NCBI RefSeq assembly: GCF_000419765.1
Contig: NZ_ATTQ01000007.1
Coordinates: 248,001 to 312,000, forward strand
Length of the DNA: 64,000 nucleotides
DNA from: Rhizobium mongolense USDA 1844
Lineage (GTDB): Bacteria > Pseudomonadota > Alphaproteobacteria > Rhizobiales > Rhizobiaceae
Direction of reading: 5' to 3'
In this document: positions 38,921 through 48,159 of the stretch, in pieces
Numbering within the stretch: position 1 is the first letter of the stretch
Layout of the letters: each line of letters opens with the position of its first letter
The notes under the pieces: generated by a model
Told to the model about the DNA's origin: nothing
Seen by the model: only the letters and a program-made list of their open reading frames with translations
Database searches by the model: none
Position numbers and translations under genes: made by a program

Positions 38921-39946
38921 TCAGAGGCCCGGCTGCTTGATGTCGCCGAGAATGCTGAGGATCGTCTGCTTGCGGTCGAGGTTGTAAGCGTTGGAAACGG
39001 CAAGCCGCTCGTTGATATCGGATTGCAGGCGTGCCAGCCGTTCGGCGGTGGAAACCTCGCCTGCCTGTGCCGCGTGGCGCGCCCGGTGCATCAGGTCGTC
39101 GCCGACATGGCTCACGAAGAATTCGAATATCGTGTCGCTGTCCTTGCCGGACAAGGCATCCGCCAAACGATGCATTGCCTTTCGAGCCGTCGGGCCTTGA
39201 GCCGACAGGACCTCGTTGTATGCCGCGATGATCTCGCCGCCGCCGTAGTTCAGGAGCTTCAGCGCCTCCCCGACGCTGCCTTTCGCGATCGATATCATCG
39301 AGGCATCGCTGCCGGTTACGCCGAGATTGGCGAGTGCCGCGCCCAAGGCGCTATTATCCAGCGGCGAAAGCTTAAGTGGCAGGCACCGTGAACGGATTGT
39401 CGCCAGAAGTTTTCCCGGCGCATGCGACAGCACGAGGAAAAGCGCACGTTTGGGCGGCTCCTCCAGAATTTTCAGGATGGCATTGGCCGCATTGCGGTTC
39501 ATGTCGTCTGCCGGATCGATGATGACGATGCGCCAGTTTCCGGTTCCGGAGGTCTGCGAGAAAAAGCGTCCGGCGCGCCGCACCTCGTCCACCGTGATCG
39601 CCGACTTCACCTTGCCTGTCTTTTCGTCAACGGGACGCGAAAGATAAAGCAGGTTATGCGACGCCCCCGAAGCGATCTGGCGGCTGACAGCAGAGGCCGC
39701 ATCAGGATCGCCGATCGCTGCAGGCGCTGTTGCCGGATCGGGATTCGACAGAACGTAGTTTGCAAAGCGAAAAGCGAGCGTGGCCTTGCCGATCCCCTCC
39801 GGCCCCTCGATCAGGACCGCGTGATGGCCCTTGCCGGAGCGATAGGATTGAGAAAGAAAAGCCTGGGCTTCGTCATGCCCGAAGAGCTTCGTGTTTTCGG
39901 CCGGCCAGATGGCGCCGTCCAGAAGCCCCGGCCGCTCGTCACTCAT
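38921..39946 (-). CDS. holB: DNA polymerase III subunit delta'
   Basis: A 341-residue clamp-loader subunit. The N-terminal AAA+ region has [88 protein letters not shown] and the SRC-type [15 protein letters not shown] follow, as in delta'. ATG 39946 overlaps the end of tmk (ATGAGTGA), so translation is coupled; tmk-holB adjacency is widespread. Confidence 0.94.
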   Translation of the reverse strand: MSDERPGLLDGAIWPAENTKLFGHDEAQAFLSQSYRSGKGHHAVLIEGPEGIGKATLAFRFANYVLSNPDPATAPAAIGDPDAASAVSRQIASGASHNLLYLSRPVDEKTGKVKSAITVDEVRRAGRFFSQTSGTGNWRIVIIDPADDMNRNAANAILKILEEPPKRALFLVLSHAPGKLLATIRSRCLPLKLSPLDNSALGAALANLGVTGSDASMISIAKGSVGEALKLLNYGGGEIIAAYNEVLSAQGPTARKAMHRLADALSGKDSDTIFEFFVSHVGDDLMHRARHAAQAGEVSTAERLARLQSDINERLAVSNAYNLDRKQTILSILGDIKQPGL

Positions 39947-40622
39947 GCGCGGCCTCCGGCATCTTGACGACGGCAACAGGCCCAAGAAGCTGATCGACGA
40001 TCGCAAGAATTTCCGCGGCAATCGGCTCTTCGTCCTGTATCGCGTTGACGACGTGGCACCGCTGCGGTTCACGCGCGGCTATGTCGAGGTAGGCTTCGCG
40101 GCGTTTTTCGTGCGTCTCAAGTTCTTCCTTTTCGAAACGGTCCGGTCCGTCCGCCGTCGCCGCACTGCGCTTCTTCACTCGCTCCAGACCAAGCCTTGCC
40201 GGAATGTCGAGGATCAGCGTGCAATCTGGTACGACGCCGTTGACGGCGATCCGCTGCAGCGTCTCGATGAAGTCCGCCTCGAGATTGCCCGTCACGCCTT
40301 GATAGACGCGCGAGGAATCCATGAACCGGTCGCACAGCACGATCTTGCCCTGGAGAAGCGCCGGGCGAATGACCGCTTCGACGTGATCGTTACGGGCTGC
40401 GGCGAAGAGAATGGCTTCCATGCGCGTGCCGAAGGCTTCCGCGCTACCGGACAGCAGTACGTGGCGCACGGCTTCCGCACCAGGTGAGCCGCCGGGTTCC
40501 CGCGTCAGCAGAACCTCATGGCCGCGCGCCCTCAGCGCTTCCGCCAGCAGGCGGATCTGCGTGGATTTCCCAGCCCCTTCCCCGCCTTCAAACGTAACGA
40601 ACAATCCCGTACCGGATGACAA
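39939..40622 (-). CDS. tmk: thymidylate kinase
   Basis: A 227-residue dTMP kinase. [23 protein letters not shown] holds the P-loop, [15 protein letters not shown] the DRX/EPG motif, [14 protein letters not shown] the substrate region, and [14 protein letters not shown] the later strand. It makes dTDP for DNA synthesis. It is upstream of and overlapping holB in a leftward unit that may begin with the DD-carboxypeptidase gene 135 bases away. Confidence 0.96.
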   Translation of the reverse strand: MSSGTGLFVTFEGGEGAGKSTQIRLLAEALRARGHEVLLTREPGGSPGAEAVRHVLLSGSAEAFGTRMEAILFAAARNDHVEAVIRPALLQGKIVLCDRFMDSSRVYQGVTGNLEADFIETLQRIAVNGVVPDCTLILDIPARLGLERVKKRSAATADGPDRFEKEELETHEKRREAYLDIAAREPQRCHVVNAIQDEEPIAAEILAIVDQLLGPVAVVKMPEAAHE

Positions 40623-40757
40623 TGATGCATTCCCGTATTCTTCAGCGCCCGTGCCACCGGGCTTTCTTCCTATCTATCCGAAGACAGGGCCAAGCGAAAC
40701 CTTCAGGCTGGGCGCCTTCCGGTCCTTCCCCGGTATTTTAGGCAATGAATATGGCGA

Positions 40758-41951
40758 TCAGGTGGGCTCGGCCTTGTCCCAGAGCCACGAGAAAAACAGC
40801 GATTCGCCGAGTTCCAGAAGCGCGTCGACCGCCCGGCTCGTGAGCGAACCTTGCTCAACGCCATGTGCGGTGTAGAGCGGTACCTCGCGCAACACGCGGC
40901 CGCCCGCCGATATGACCAGCGCGCCCACTTCGGCATCGGCAGCAACGGGCGCCATCAGCGGCCAGCGGTAAACGATCCGCGCCGAGAGCCTGTCAGGATT
41001 GCTTACCGGAATGAAGACGCTGACAGCCCCCTTCGCGACCAGGTCCACCTTTCCGGCCTGGCCGCCATAGACGCTGGCCTCGCCGACGATCTCCTCGTCC
41101 GCGAAAAGCTGCCGGTCCTCGAAGGCCGTCTGCCCCCATTCCAGGATGCGCTTTGCCTCCTCGGTCCGTTCCTTGTCGGAAGCAATGCCGCCGAGCGCCA
41201 GGAAGAGCCGCTTTCCATCTCGCTCCGCCGAGGCGACGATCGAATATCCCTCGCCCTCTGCAAAGCCGGTCGCCAGTCCGTCCGCGCCAAGTCCAAGGCC
41301 GAGCAAAGGATTGCGGTTGCGCTGAAAAATCCTGTTCCACTCGAAATCCGGCTGCGCGAAATATCGATAATATTCGGGATAGGATTGCTGCAGATCGATC
41401 GCAAGCGTCACCAAGTCACGCGCCGATACCTTGCTCTTGCCGTCCGGCAGGCCGGTCGAGTTTCCGAAGACCGTTTTCGGCATGCCGAGCACCTCCGCCC
41501 GCCGCGTCATTGCGGCAGCGAAATTGCCCTCCGTGCCGCTCATGCCCTCCGCAAGGATGATGCATCCGTCGTTGGCACCCTGGATGGCGACGCCCTTGAT
41601 CAAGTCCTCAACACGTATGCGGGATTTCAGCACGGCAAACATCGTTGCCGTCCGAGACGGAGCACCTCCCGTCCGCCAGGCATATTCGGAAACCGGATAT
41701 TCGGTGTCGAGCGTGATGTCGCCCTTCTTCAACGAACCGAAGACCAGATCCATCGTCATCAGCTTTGCGAGCGAGGCAGGTGAAAAACTCTGCTCTTCGT
41801 TCTTTGCAAGCAGCACCGTTCCGGTGGATGCCTCGATCATGTAGGCCTGTGCGGCCTTGGTCACAAAGCCGGCGGGCGCGGTTTCGGCAGCGTAGGATGG
41901 CGAAGCGAAGGGCAGAAGGCACGCACAAAGACGAAGCAGACGCTTCAACAT
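40758..41951 (-). CDS. D-alanyl-D-alanine carboxypeptidase family protein (altered active-site motifs)
   Basis: A 397-residue low-molecular-mass penicillin-binding protein with a signal peptide (MLKRLLRLCACLLPFASPSYA). The catalytic SxxK is present (Ser60-Leu-Ala-Lys63). The second motif reads Gly125-Ala-Asn127 where PBP5 has Ser-Gly-Asn. The third reads Ala227-Thr-Gly229 in place of Lys-Thr-Gly. Spacing to the SxxK matches PBP5, so these are the equivalent positions. Activity may be weak or altered. The C-terminal beta domain and an amphipathic tail (ALLELGESLFFSWLWDKAEP) are present. Confidence 0.88.
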   Translation of the reverse strand: MLKRLLRLCACLLPFASPSYAAETAPAGFVTKAAQAYMIEASTGTVLLAKNEEQSFSPASLAKLMTMDLVFGSLKKGDITLDTEYPVSEYAWRTGGAPSRTATMFAVLKSRIRVEDLIKGVAIQGANDGCIILAEGMSGTEGNFAAAMTRRAEVLGMPKTVFGNSTGLPDGKSKVSARDLVTLAIDLQQSYPEYYRYFAQPDFEWNRIFQRNRNPLLGLGLGADGLATGFAEGEGYSIVASAERDGKRLFLALGGIASDKERTEEAKRILEWGQTAFEDRQLFADEEIVGEASVYGGQAGKVDLVAKGAVSVFIPVSNPDRLSARIVYRWPLMAPVAADAEVGALVISAGGRVLREVPLYTAHGVEQGSLTSRAVDALLELGESLFFSWLWDKAEPT

Positions 41952-42023
41952 CGAGGCTCCATGGGATCGAAGGTTCGACTCCGGACGTTAGAGGCAGCGC
42001 GCGCTGCGCGCAATCGCTTCCAA

Positions 42024-43109
42024 TCAGGGCGCGAGCTGTTTTGCCTGCTGGCGCTTGAGGGAGGCGAGGATCGAATCCTGCGTCAGTCCGTCATTGCGGA
42101 CCATGACGGCGTCGAAAGCAAGCTCCACGGTCACCGTCTTCACGTCCTCGTCCTGGTAGCCCATCGCGAGCGAACCGCCCTGCCCGTAGCCATATGGACG
42201 TTCATAGGGAACGGGTCCGATTTCCGGAAGCACGACCATCTGCCCGAAAGCCTGTCCTGAATTTCCGAGAACGGAAGCTGGTGTCGCCACCGGTGCCGCA
42301 TTGTAGCGCGCGCTCGGCGTCGAGCCGCCATAGGCCGTCGCAGACATAGGCACCGGCACACGCGATTGATCCACGGTCAAAGTCCCAAGGCTTTGCAGCT
42401 GATCGCCGGTGATCCGCTTGCTGTTCGACGCCACCATCACCCCGGTTGCGATCTGACCTCCCGGATTGACGCCCGGAATCCGGCTTCCCTTCGGCACGTA
42501 GGACGCCATCAGGTAGGGCATGTCGTGCCCATCCATGCGCGCCTTGCCGACATACTGCACGCGCACCTTGCCGGTGCCGCTGTGCTGCAGGTCGAGCATG
42601 TCCGCCGTCTTGTTGGAAAGATCGATGATGCGGCCTTCATGATAAGGGCCGCGGTCGTTGACGCGCACGACCACCGACGATCCGTTTTCGAGATTTGTGA
42701 CGCGTGCGTAGCTCGGCAAAGGGAAAGTCGGATGCGCGGCGGAAAGATGCATCTGGTCGTAGACTTCGCCGTTTGCCGTCAACCGGCCGTGAAATGCGGA
42801 GCCATACCACGAGGCTACGCCCACCTTGTTATAAGCGAAGTCCTCCTTGGGATAATACCACTTGCCCTTGACCTCATAAGGGTTGCCGACGATGTAGCGC
42901 CCGCCGCCCTTCGGTATGTTGGCGCCACTGGCAACGCGCGGGCTGGCTTTGACGCCATATTCTTTTTCGGAGAAATATTCCTTGCCGTGAGCGCGCTTCT
43001 TCGGCACCTGCGAAGCCGTACCGCAAGCCGTGACGGTGGCGCACATCAACGCCAACGCCAGCCACCGTGTACCCGTTGCGAAAGAGGTCGCCCCGTATTC
43101 CAGTCTCAT
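42024..43109 (-). CDS. rlpA: RlpA-like septal ring lytic transglycosylase / lipoprotein
   Basis: A 361-residue RlpA-family protein. The N-terminus has a hydrophobic stretch ending in the lipobox-like VTACG (Cys at about residue 29), so it is probably an outer-membrane lipoprotein. The double-psi beta-barrel domain is clear: GVASWYGSAFHGRLTANGEVYD, LPSYARVTNLENGSSVVVRVNDRGPYHEGRIIDLSNKTADML. No SPOR domain is obvious at the C-terminus. The frame opens at 43184; ATG 43109 is chosen because it puts the lipobox in place. Confidence 0.9.
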   Translation of the reverse strand: MRLEYGATSFATGTRWLALALMCATVTACGTASQVPKKRAHGKEYFSEKEYGVKASPRVASGANIPKGGGRYIVGNPYEVKGKWYYPKEDFAYNKVGVASWYGSAFHGRLTANGEVYDQMHLSAAHPTFPLPSYARVTNLENGSSVVVRVNDRGPYHEGRIIDLSNKTADMLDLQHSGTGKVRVQYVGKARMDGHDMPYLMASYVPKGSRIPGVNPGGQIATGVMVASNSKRITGDQLQSLGTLTVDQSRVPVPMSATAYGGSTPSARYNAAPVATPASVLGNSGQAFGQMVVLPEIGPVPYERPYGYGQGGSLAMGYQDEDVKTVTVELAFDAVMVRNDGLTQDSILASLKRQQAKQLAP

Positions 43110-43381
43110 ATGTCCCACGCCGCCCAAGATCGTATGGTTAAGAACCTGCCCGACAACGGGCCAGTTATGCCTACGCCCACTCACCTAACGAGACTTTAAC
43201 TTGGCGGCCATCATGGCGAATTTGCGAATGATTTCGCGGTGATAGAAACAATTTTAATAACCATGGTTTACAGAATCCTAACGGCGCATCGCGCAGTCGT
43301 CATCCAGCCGGGTCCTTCGGCGGTAGATTTTTGCGCCCGACCCTTGCATTGGCCATATCCTTTGCGCCATAAGGCGCGCAA

Positions 43382-43471
43382 GGAAGAGTGTCCGAGTGGT
43401 TTAAGGAACCGGTCTTGAAAACCGGCGTGCGGGAAACCGTACCGTGGGTTCGAATCCCACCTCTTCCGCCA
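43382..43471 (+). tRNA. tRNA-Ser (anticodon UGA)
   Basis: 90 bases including the encoded CCA. The acceptor stem GGAAGAG pairs with CTCTTCC. The anticodon arm is CCGGT-CTTGAAA-ACCGG with anticodon TGA. A long class II variable arm (CGTGCGGGAAACCGTACCG) and a T-arm GTGGGTTCGAATCCCAC complete it. Its 3' end is the integration site of the element that follows. Confidence 0.97.
43458..43471. repeat. attL: tRNA-Ser 3' end, left boundary of the element
   Basis: CACCTCTTCCGCCA, the 3' end of the tRNA gene, recurs exactly at 53141-53154 beside the integrase. This is the usual footprint of tyrosine-recombinase integration into a tRNA gene. Confidence 0.85.
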
Positions 43472-43693
43472 GTTACGTTGATTTTGTTATGTTTTTTGTA
43501 GCTTTGTGCCGATTGCCATAACTGCGATTAATCGTTTTCCCCAAGCAATGTGCATAAAACGCAAAAAACAAATCATGAACAATGCTCGACTTGCCAAGGT
43601 TTTCAGCACCTTGTAGATAAGCAAGGTGGCATACGCATTCGCGCTCGCCTGATTCGGAGCTTTCTAGTCCAAACTGTTGTGGGAGGACTCTAG

Positions 43694-43937
43694 CTTCGGC
43701 GGAAGTGACCGAAGGGGTGGCAAGCTCTCCTTGCCTTTATCCAGAAAGGATAAAGCCCGTGCGGATAGTATGCTCGATTAGTAGGCCCGTTTCGGTTATC
43801 CGATACTGGCGCTTCAGACTGGGGCAATGGGAACAAGTTCGCGCCCATTGCCGACGTTGGCCGCGTTCCCCCGCGTTCATCGCCTAACCAGTCGAAGTAG
43901 CATCAACTTAGCCCCGCTTAGGCGGGGCTCTTTTTTT
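43694..43937 (+). ncRNA. candidate structured RNA at the left end of the element
   Basis: There is no coding evidence, but perfect or near-perfect stems are packed together. CTTCGG/CCGAAG is at 43694-43714. GGCAAG/CTTGCC is at 43719-43735. CTTTATCC/GGATAAAG with a 5-base loop is at 43735-43755. CGGATA/TATCCG is at 43762-43802. A closing stem CTTC(A)GACTGG with CCAGTCGAAG (43812-43822 with 43888-43897) encloses GGCAATGGG/CCCATTGCC (43823-43852). A strong terminator (AGCCCCGC/GCGGGGCT plus seven T) ends it at 43937. The 5' end and promoter are not defined, and it could instead be a DNA-level site such as an origin or packaging signal. I could not match it to a known RNA family. Confidence 0.5.
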
Positions 43938-44354
43938 GTGTATCCGCTGTGGATACGTAAATTGAGTAGACGCATTTGCAATGTGTTGCAACAGGTAACG
44001 TGTTCGCTGAGACGCAAATCTTACGACGACGCGAATCAATTTCGGTAAAAAATACTTTTCTATCAATGGCTTAACGTTGTTGCCTCTGCATACCTTGATG
44101 CAAGGAGAAGTCAAGGGGAAAATCGCGGCCATGACCGCCCAAGTGTTGATAAGTACCCGCTTTTTTCCCAGCTAATTCACAGGGTAGTTAAGGATCACGC
44201 TAGTCTGATTCTTAGTCCTTATCTCCAGAAAAAGACAAAAAGGGGCCCCTTGAGGCCCCTACTTGCCGTCCCTACTGCTAACTGAATCTCGCCTTCTCCC
44301 CGCCCGGCAAGATTGGATGCGGGAAGCCGCCGCGCGGTTGGCGTGGCTAAGCGG
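43938..44354. other. non-coding stretch at left end of element
   Basis: AT-rich, about 420 bases. A short leftward open frame (43908-44132) has no support. The only clear feature is the leftward terminator at 44236-44260. Confidence 0.45.
44236..44260 (-). terminator. Rho-independent terminator of the head-gene operon
   Basis: On the minus strand AGGGGCC, a 6-base loop, GGCCCCT and five T residues. It lies about 95 bases after the last leftward gene (44355) of the capsid cluster. Confidence 0.8.
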
Positions 44355-44726
44355 TTAGGATTTTCGGATAGGGTCTGAGCCGGGAAAAGCCGCGATAATA
44401 TCGCCTTCGACCGTCTGCAACGCAGCCTCCTCCCCTTCGCCAAGGTCAAGCTCAGGCGCAGTAGGAAGCGCGGCAACAATTTCCTTCACCATCTCAGCAA
44501 GCATGGGTTTATCCCCGATCCTGAGCGTCTGCAGGCCGTTCCTGAGCAGGCTTGGGAGCCTCAAGTACCAGCCTCGACGCTCGCTCCCTAGGAGCTGAAT
44601 GCCGCGCATAGTCAAAGCCAGATCGGGGAAGAACACCTCCGCGTGCGCTGCCGGATTCTTGACTGGGCTATGCCGCCAAGAGCGCTCACTGGCCTTGTAG
44701 ACGGCCAGTAGTTTGAACTTCGTCAT
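44355..44726 (-). CDS. unknown protein coupled to the portal gene
   Basis: A 123-residue protein starting at ATG 44726, whose ATGA overlaps the portal stop, so it is translationally coupled to the portal gene. The first 75 residues (SWRHSPVKNPAAHAEVFFPDLALTMRG, then a GWYLRLPS segment) are basic and may form beta strands. The end is acidic (ELDLGEGEEAALQTVEGD). I do not recognise the family. Position in a head cluster suggests a connector, a small packaging protein or a regulator, but nothing in the sequence proves it. It is the last gene before the terminator. Confidence 0.7.
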   Translation of the reverse strand: MTKFKLLAVYKASERSWRHSPVKNPAAHAEVFFPDLALTMRGIQLLGSERRGWYLRLPSLLRNGLQTLRIGDKPMLAEMVKEIVAALPTAPELDLGEGEEAALQTVEGDIIAAFPGSDPIRKS

Positions 44727-45946
44727 GCTACGACTCCCGGCTTCCCGCCCGCAGCTGGCGCCGTATTGAGCGGGACGCGGAGTTGATTTCCGTTTTCGAG
44801 CGGCTTCAAATCCATGGTCTGGCGAGCTTCGTTTAGCGTCATGATTCCGGCCGACGTGAGGCTGTTGTAGGCTGCCGAACGCTCCTGCAATGAGCCGGAA
44901 ATAAGCGAATCCCACTTGGCCGCGAGATAGAGCGTTTTTCGCTCACGGGAGCCAAGCACAAATGCGCACAACTGATGGCACAAGCATTGCGACCAGACTT
45001 CAGCCGCGAGGTTCACGAACTGGCGGTTAGCCTCGCTCGCCGATGACCACGTGCTGTGAAAAGGCAAGCCCGCAACATCCGGAGGAACGCCGAAGGCCTG
45101 CGCCACGAGGTAGGCGTTCAAGCGGCGATTCTCCAAAACCTCATTATCGCTGTTCGAAAGCGCCATGCGGTCGAACTTGAGGCCGTCGCCCAAAACAGCG
45201 ACTTTGCCAGTGCCAGCCGCACCCATGTAGCTGGACTCGAAAGTCGCTTTCAAACGCTTGGCCGTGTCGTCGCCAATAGCGTTCGGCGCTGTCAGAATGC
45301 CGCCTGCCTTGAAGCCAGAACGCGCATCGGTAGCAATAGCGCTCTCGAAATCACTGGCAATGCCCATCGACAGAGCGGCCAGAGCGAGCGGCGAGCGGCC
45401 GCGCAGGTTCTTCGGACGCCACTTGGCATGGAAAATGTCGTTGCTTGAATGGACGGTAACGGCATTGTTCCGCAGCGGATCAACAACCCTATACTGCATA
45501 CGGCCGTTGCCAATCAGCTCGACGCTGACGTTATGCCATTCAATTGGCGCCAAATTCGTCAGCCTGCCTTGGTTGTCGAAGCTGACTTTCGCGAATGACT
45601 CGCCGTATGACACAAGGCTTTCCATCAGAGCAGACTTCAGCTCATAAGCGGACATATCCGCCGTGCCATTCAGCATCAGATCATAAAGAGCGTGCCCTAC
45701 AGCCGGCTCAGGGCTGCCGTCATTGCGATCCTGCCGGTACAATGTGACGTCAGCGCTCGCAAACGCGCCAGTAATCAAGCTGATGCAGCGGGAAGCCGTC
45801 GACATGTTGAGCGCTGCGCTTGCCGTGGGTGCATAGCCGAGGATAGAGGCCACGAGGGGGTCAGACACGTCGGTTGCGCGGGTTTCGGGAGTCTTGCGGA
45901 AGAGACCGCCAAACAGGCCACGAAGGGAATTTTGAGATTTGGCCAT
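44723..45946 (-). CDS. phage portal protein, HK97 family
   Basis: A 407-residue portal protein, the dodecameric ring through which DNA enters the head. Family features include MSTASRCISLITGAFASADVTLYRQ, LYDLMLNGTADMSAYELKSALMESLVSYGESFAKV, PIEWHNVSVE, IFHAKWRPKNLRGRSPLALA, a QAFGVPPDVAGL region and the tail NEARQTMDLKPLENGNQL. The length is normal for the HK97 portal family. It starts 4 bases after the protease stop. The canonical neighbour, the large terminase, is absent. Confidence 0.93.
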   Translation of the reverse strand: MAKSQNSLRGLFGGLFRKTPETRATDVSDPLVASILGYAPTASAALNMSTASRCISLITGAFASADVTLYRQDRNDGSPEPAVGHALYDLMLNGTADMSAYELKSALMESLVSYGESFAKVSFDNQGRLTNLAPIEWHNVSVELIGNGRMQYRVVDPLRNNAVTVHSSNDIFHAKWRPKNLRGRSPLALAALSMGIASDFESAIATDARSGFKAGGILTAPNAIGDDTAKRLKATFESSYMGAAGTGKVAVLGDGLKFDRMALSNSDNEVLENRRLNAYLVAQAFGVPPDVAGLPFHSTWSSASEANRQFVNLAAEVWSQCLCHQLCAFVLGSRERKTLYLAAKWDSLISGSLQERSAAYNSLTSAGIMTLNEARQTMDLKPLENGNQLRVPLNTAPAAGGKPGVVA

Positions 45947-45950
45947 TGGC

Positions 45951-46496
45951 TTAGGCTCCCAGATAATATGTGTACAAACGGGCTCGCAGGTCGGCCTCAG
46001 CGTCCGAATGCAGCTTGCGAAGGCTCAGTGTATGGGCGGTAGGCTCGACGGCGGCATGAGCCCGGATGACCGAGATTTCCAGCAGGTCTGCTTGCCGTAC
46101 GGTGCGCTTGTTGCCGGTCCAGCTATCGTCAGCGGCGATGAAACCTATCGACAGGCCGCCAAGCAGCTTGGATTCCGCCATGGCCTTGATGTCGTTGCCG
46201 AGCTGCGTTTCTGGCAAGGTTGCTTCGACCTTCAGCCCGCGTGAGTCCTCGCTGATTCGCAGGCTCGCATTGGCTTGCCGTGCCAGTAGCTGAGACGCGT
46301 CGTGGTCCGTGAGGAGTAGAATATCGCGATGCCTGGACTCGCGGTTGGTGAGGGTCTTTGTAAAGCTGCCGGGTTCGAATACTTCCGTGAAGTCGCCGAT
46401 ACGAGTTTCGACGCCCCAAAGCACTGCGTAGCCCGTCAGTATGCGCCCGGTGATTTCGCTAAACGGCGCAGCGGCTAGTCTTTTTTCAGTCTGCAT
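45951..46496 (-). CDS. HK97-family prohead protease
   Basis: A 181-residue serine protease that matures the capsid. ITGRILTGYAVLWGVETRIGDFTEVFEPGSF is the family N-terminus. The catalytic histidine region LLLTDHDASQLLARQANASLRISEDSRGLKVEATLP and the serine region LGGLSIGF are present, with LLEISVIRAHAAVEPTA closing the fold. It lies 72 bases after the capsid gene and 4 bases before the portal gene. Confidence 0.93.
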   Translation of the reverse strand: MQTEKRLAAAPFSEITGRILTGYAVLWGVETRIGDFTEVFEPGSFTKTLTNRESRHRDILLLTDHDASQLLARQANASLRISEDSRGLKVEATLPETQLGNDIKAMAESKLLGGLSIGFIAADDSWTGNKRTVRQADLLEISVIRAHAAVEPTAHTLSLRKLHSDAEADLRARLYTYYLGA

Positions 46497-46568
46497 AAGC
46501 CTTGTCTCCTTTCGTCAGGTGGCGGTAGGAGGGGGCTGGCCGCATAGCCAACCCCCTCCTCATGGCCC

Positions 46569-47750
46569 TTACGAGCCGCTAACCGCTGCCTCGCCCCAAG
46601 CGAAGGATGCCGAGCCCTGCTTGAGGGCAACGTCAACGTCGACAAAGCCAACGAGCTTGACAGCCCCTTCGGAGGAGTAGGTCGCCGTATCAACAATGAT
46701 ATCGACAGACGGCGCAGTACCGGCCTGATTCCAGAATCCGACTACGAGGTCCGAAATCTTGCCGTAGACGAGCTTGTTGCCAGATACGTTGTTCGTGACG
46801 ACAACCTTCTTGTCGTAGAACTGCGTTGCTAGCGGAACCGGCATGCCGAGAGCATTGCGGTAACGGCGAGCCAGATTCGCAACGCCCTGCGAGATGAAGA
46901 AAACATCTCCATCGTTGTCTTCGACTTCGACAGCGTTCATCAGGTCGGCAGCGTGCAGGCTGACGTCGTTGGCATCACCAAATACGGTAGCTGCGATGGT
47001 GGACATGATGCCTTCCGGCTCGTTCGTGCCGCCACCAACGAGAGCAGTCTTGTCAACGGCGCGGCCGATGGAGGTGTTTAGGTCCGAACGAAGCAGCGTA
47101 TCGAGGCCAATCGAGTTGGTCACGAGGGCCTTGCGGCTGACCTTGAGGAACACGCCCGCCGTCTTCGGAGCGAGCGTGACGTTGTCGAACGTTGCAGAGC
47201 CCTGCGAAACAGCGCCGGATTCAGCTACCCACGAGATATTCGCGTCCGGGCCGCCTACCATGCGCGGAAAGCTGATCGAGCCGTAGCCAAAGCCGGACAA
47301 GACCGTTGCGCCAGCCTGAATGACACGGCTAGCCGGTGCAAGACGCGGAATCAGGTTCTGGAAGCTCTGATTCTGGAAAGCCGGGTTGGCCGTAACTTCG
47401 CGGCGCTCATAGTCAGCGATGGCAGACAGCGGGATTCGCATACCGCGAGTGGTCTGAGCGCTGTTACGCAGCTCCTGAGCAACCTCAGCCTCACGGCCTT
47501 CAAGCCTGCCGTTGGCGTAGCCGGTGACGGCCGCAGACACGCTATAGGCGCGAATTTCAGACTCAAGGCTATCCTTGGCGGGCTGTCGGGCCTCGAACGC
47601 GGCCATGCGTTCCTCAGCGTTGATTTGAGCGTCGAAAGCTTCAACCTGCTTGGCCAGCTTCTCGAACTCCGCGTTGTTGCCTGCGGACAAGGCTGCCCGC
47701 ATCTCCGAAACGGTTGCTGCCCGATCGGCTTTGATCTTGTGAATATGCAT
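46569..47750 (-). CDS. major capsid protein, HK97 family
   Basis: A 393-residue HK97-fold capsid protein. Residues 1-100 form a charged coiled-coil scaffold (delta) domain (EMRAALSAGNNAEFEKLAKQVEAFDAQINAEERMAAFEARQ). The head-shell part starts near 105 (RGMRIPLSA). FPRMVGGPDANISWVAESGAVSQGSATFDNVTLAPKTAGVFLKVSRKAL and GTNEPEGIMST are typical. AAGGAG lies upstream of ATG 47750. Confidence 0.95.
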   Translation of the reverse strand: MHIHKIKADRAATVSEMRAALSAGNNAEFEKLAKQVEAFDAQINAEERMAAFEARQPAKDSLESEIRAYSVSAAVTGYANGRLEGREAEVAQELRNSAQTTRGMRIPLSAIADYERREVTANPAFQNQSFQNLIPRLAPASRVIQAGATVLSGFGYGSISFPRMVGGPDANISWVAESGAVSQGSATFDNVTLAPKTAGVFLKVSRKALVTNSIGLDTLLRSDLNTSIGRAVDKTALVGGGTNEPEGIMSTIAATVFGDANDVSLHAADLMNAVEVEDNDGDVFFISQGVANLARRYRNALGMPVPLATQFYDKKVVVTNNVSGNKLVYGKISDLVVGFWNQAGTAPSVDIIVDTATYSSEGAVKLVGFVDVDVALKQGSASFAWGEAAVSGS

Positions 47751-47805
47751 CTGTGCTGCTTCTCCTTGAGTGACTGATTGCGAACCACAGCCCCAAGGGA
47801 AATAC

Positions 47806-47832
47806 GGCGGCGAGCCTGAAAGACTCGCCGCC
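47806..47832 (-). promoter_or_regulatory. hairpin in the leader of the capsid gene
   Basis: GGCGGCGAG and CTCGCCGCC form a 9-bp GC-rich stem 56 bases before the capsid start, followed on the minus strand by GTATTTCCC. It could be an attenuator or a processing site between the tail-tube and capsid genes. Confidence 0.45.
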
Positions 47833-48159
47833 GAAACATCAAGGAGCAGCGTATTCGTGACTCTCTAAATGAGTTTTTCCGGCCATCGGTCAGGCAGCTT
47901 TATTTTCTTTATTTTCAGTGCTTTGCGTTGTCAGGTTGACTAGCGAATACTACACCGTGAAGGGGAGCCGCGAGGCTGAGAGACATAGATCTGCCGCTGT
48001 GGTATCTGAGTACCCATATTCTGAATTGCAGTCACGTGTAGAAAGGCACCGCGCCGGTCCTCAGCCGATGACAATCCGCAAAGTCGCGCGGCCCCGCTGC
48101 TAGGCAATTCTGCTAACCGGGTGATACTTAAAAAGTCCCTTCAATGAGGACGTTTTGAC

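Noticed and set aside
43908..44132. 74-codon leftward open frame at the left end of the element
   Set aside because: It runs through the terminator of the structured region, has no ribosome binding site, and no family is recognised.
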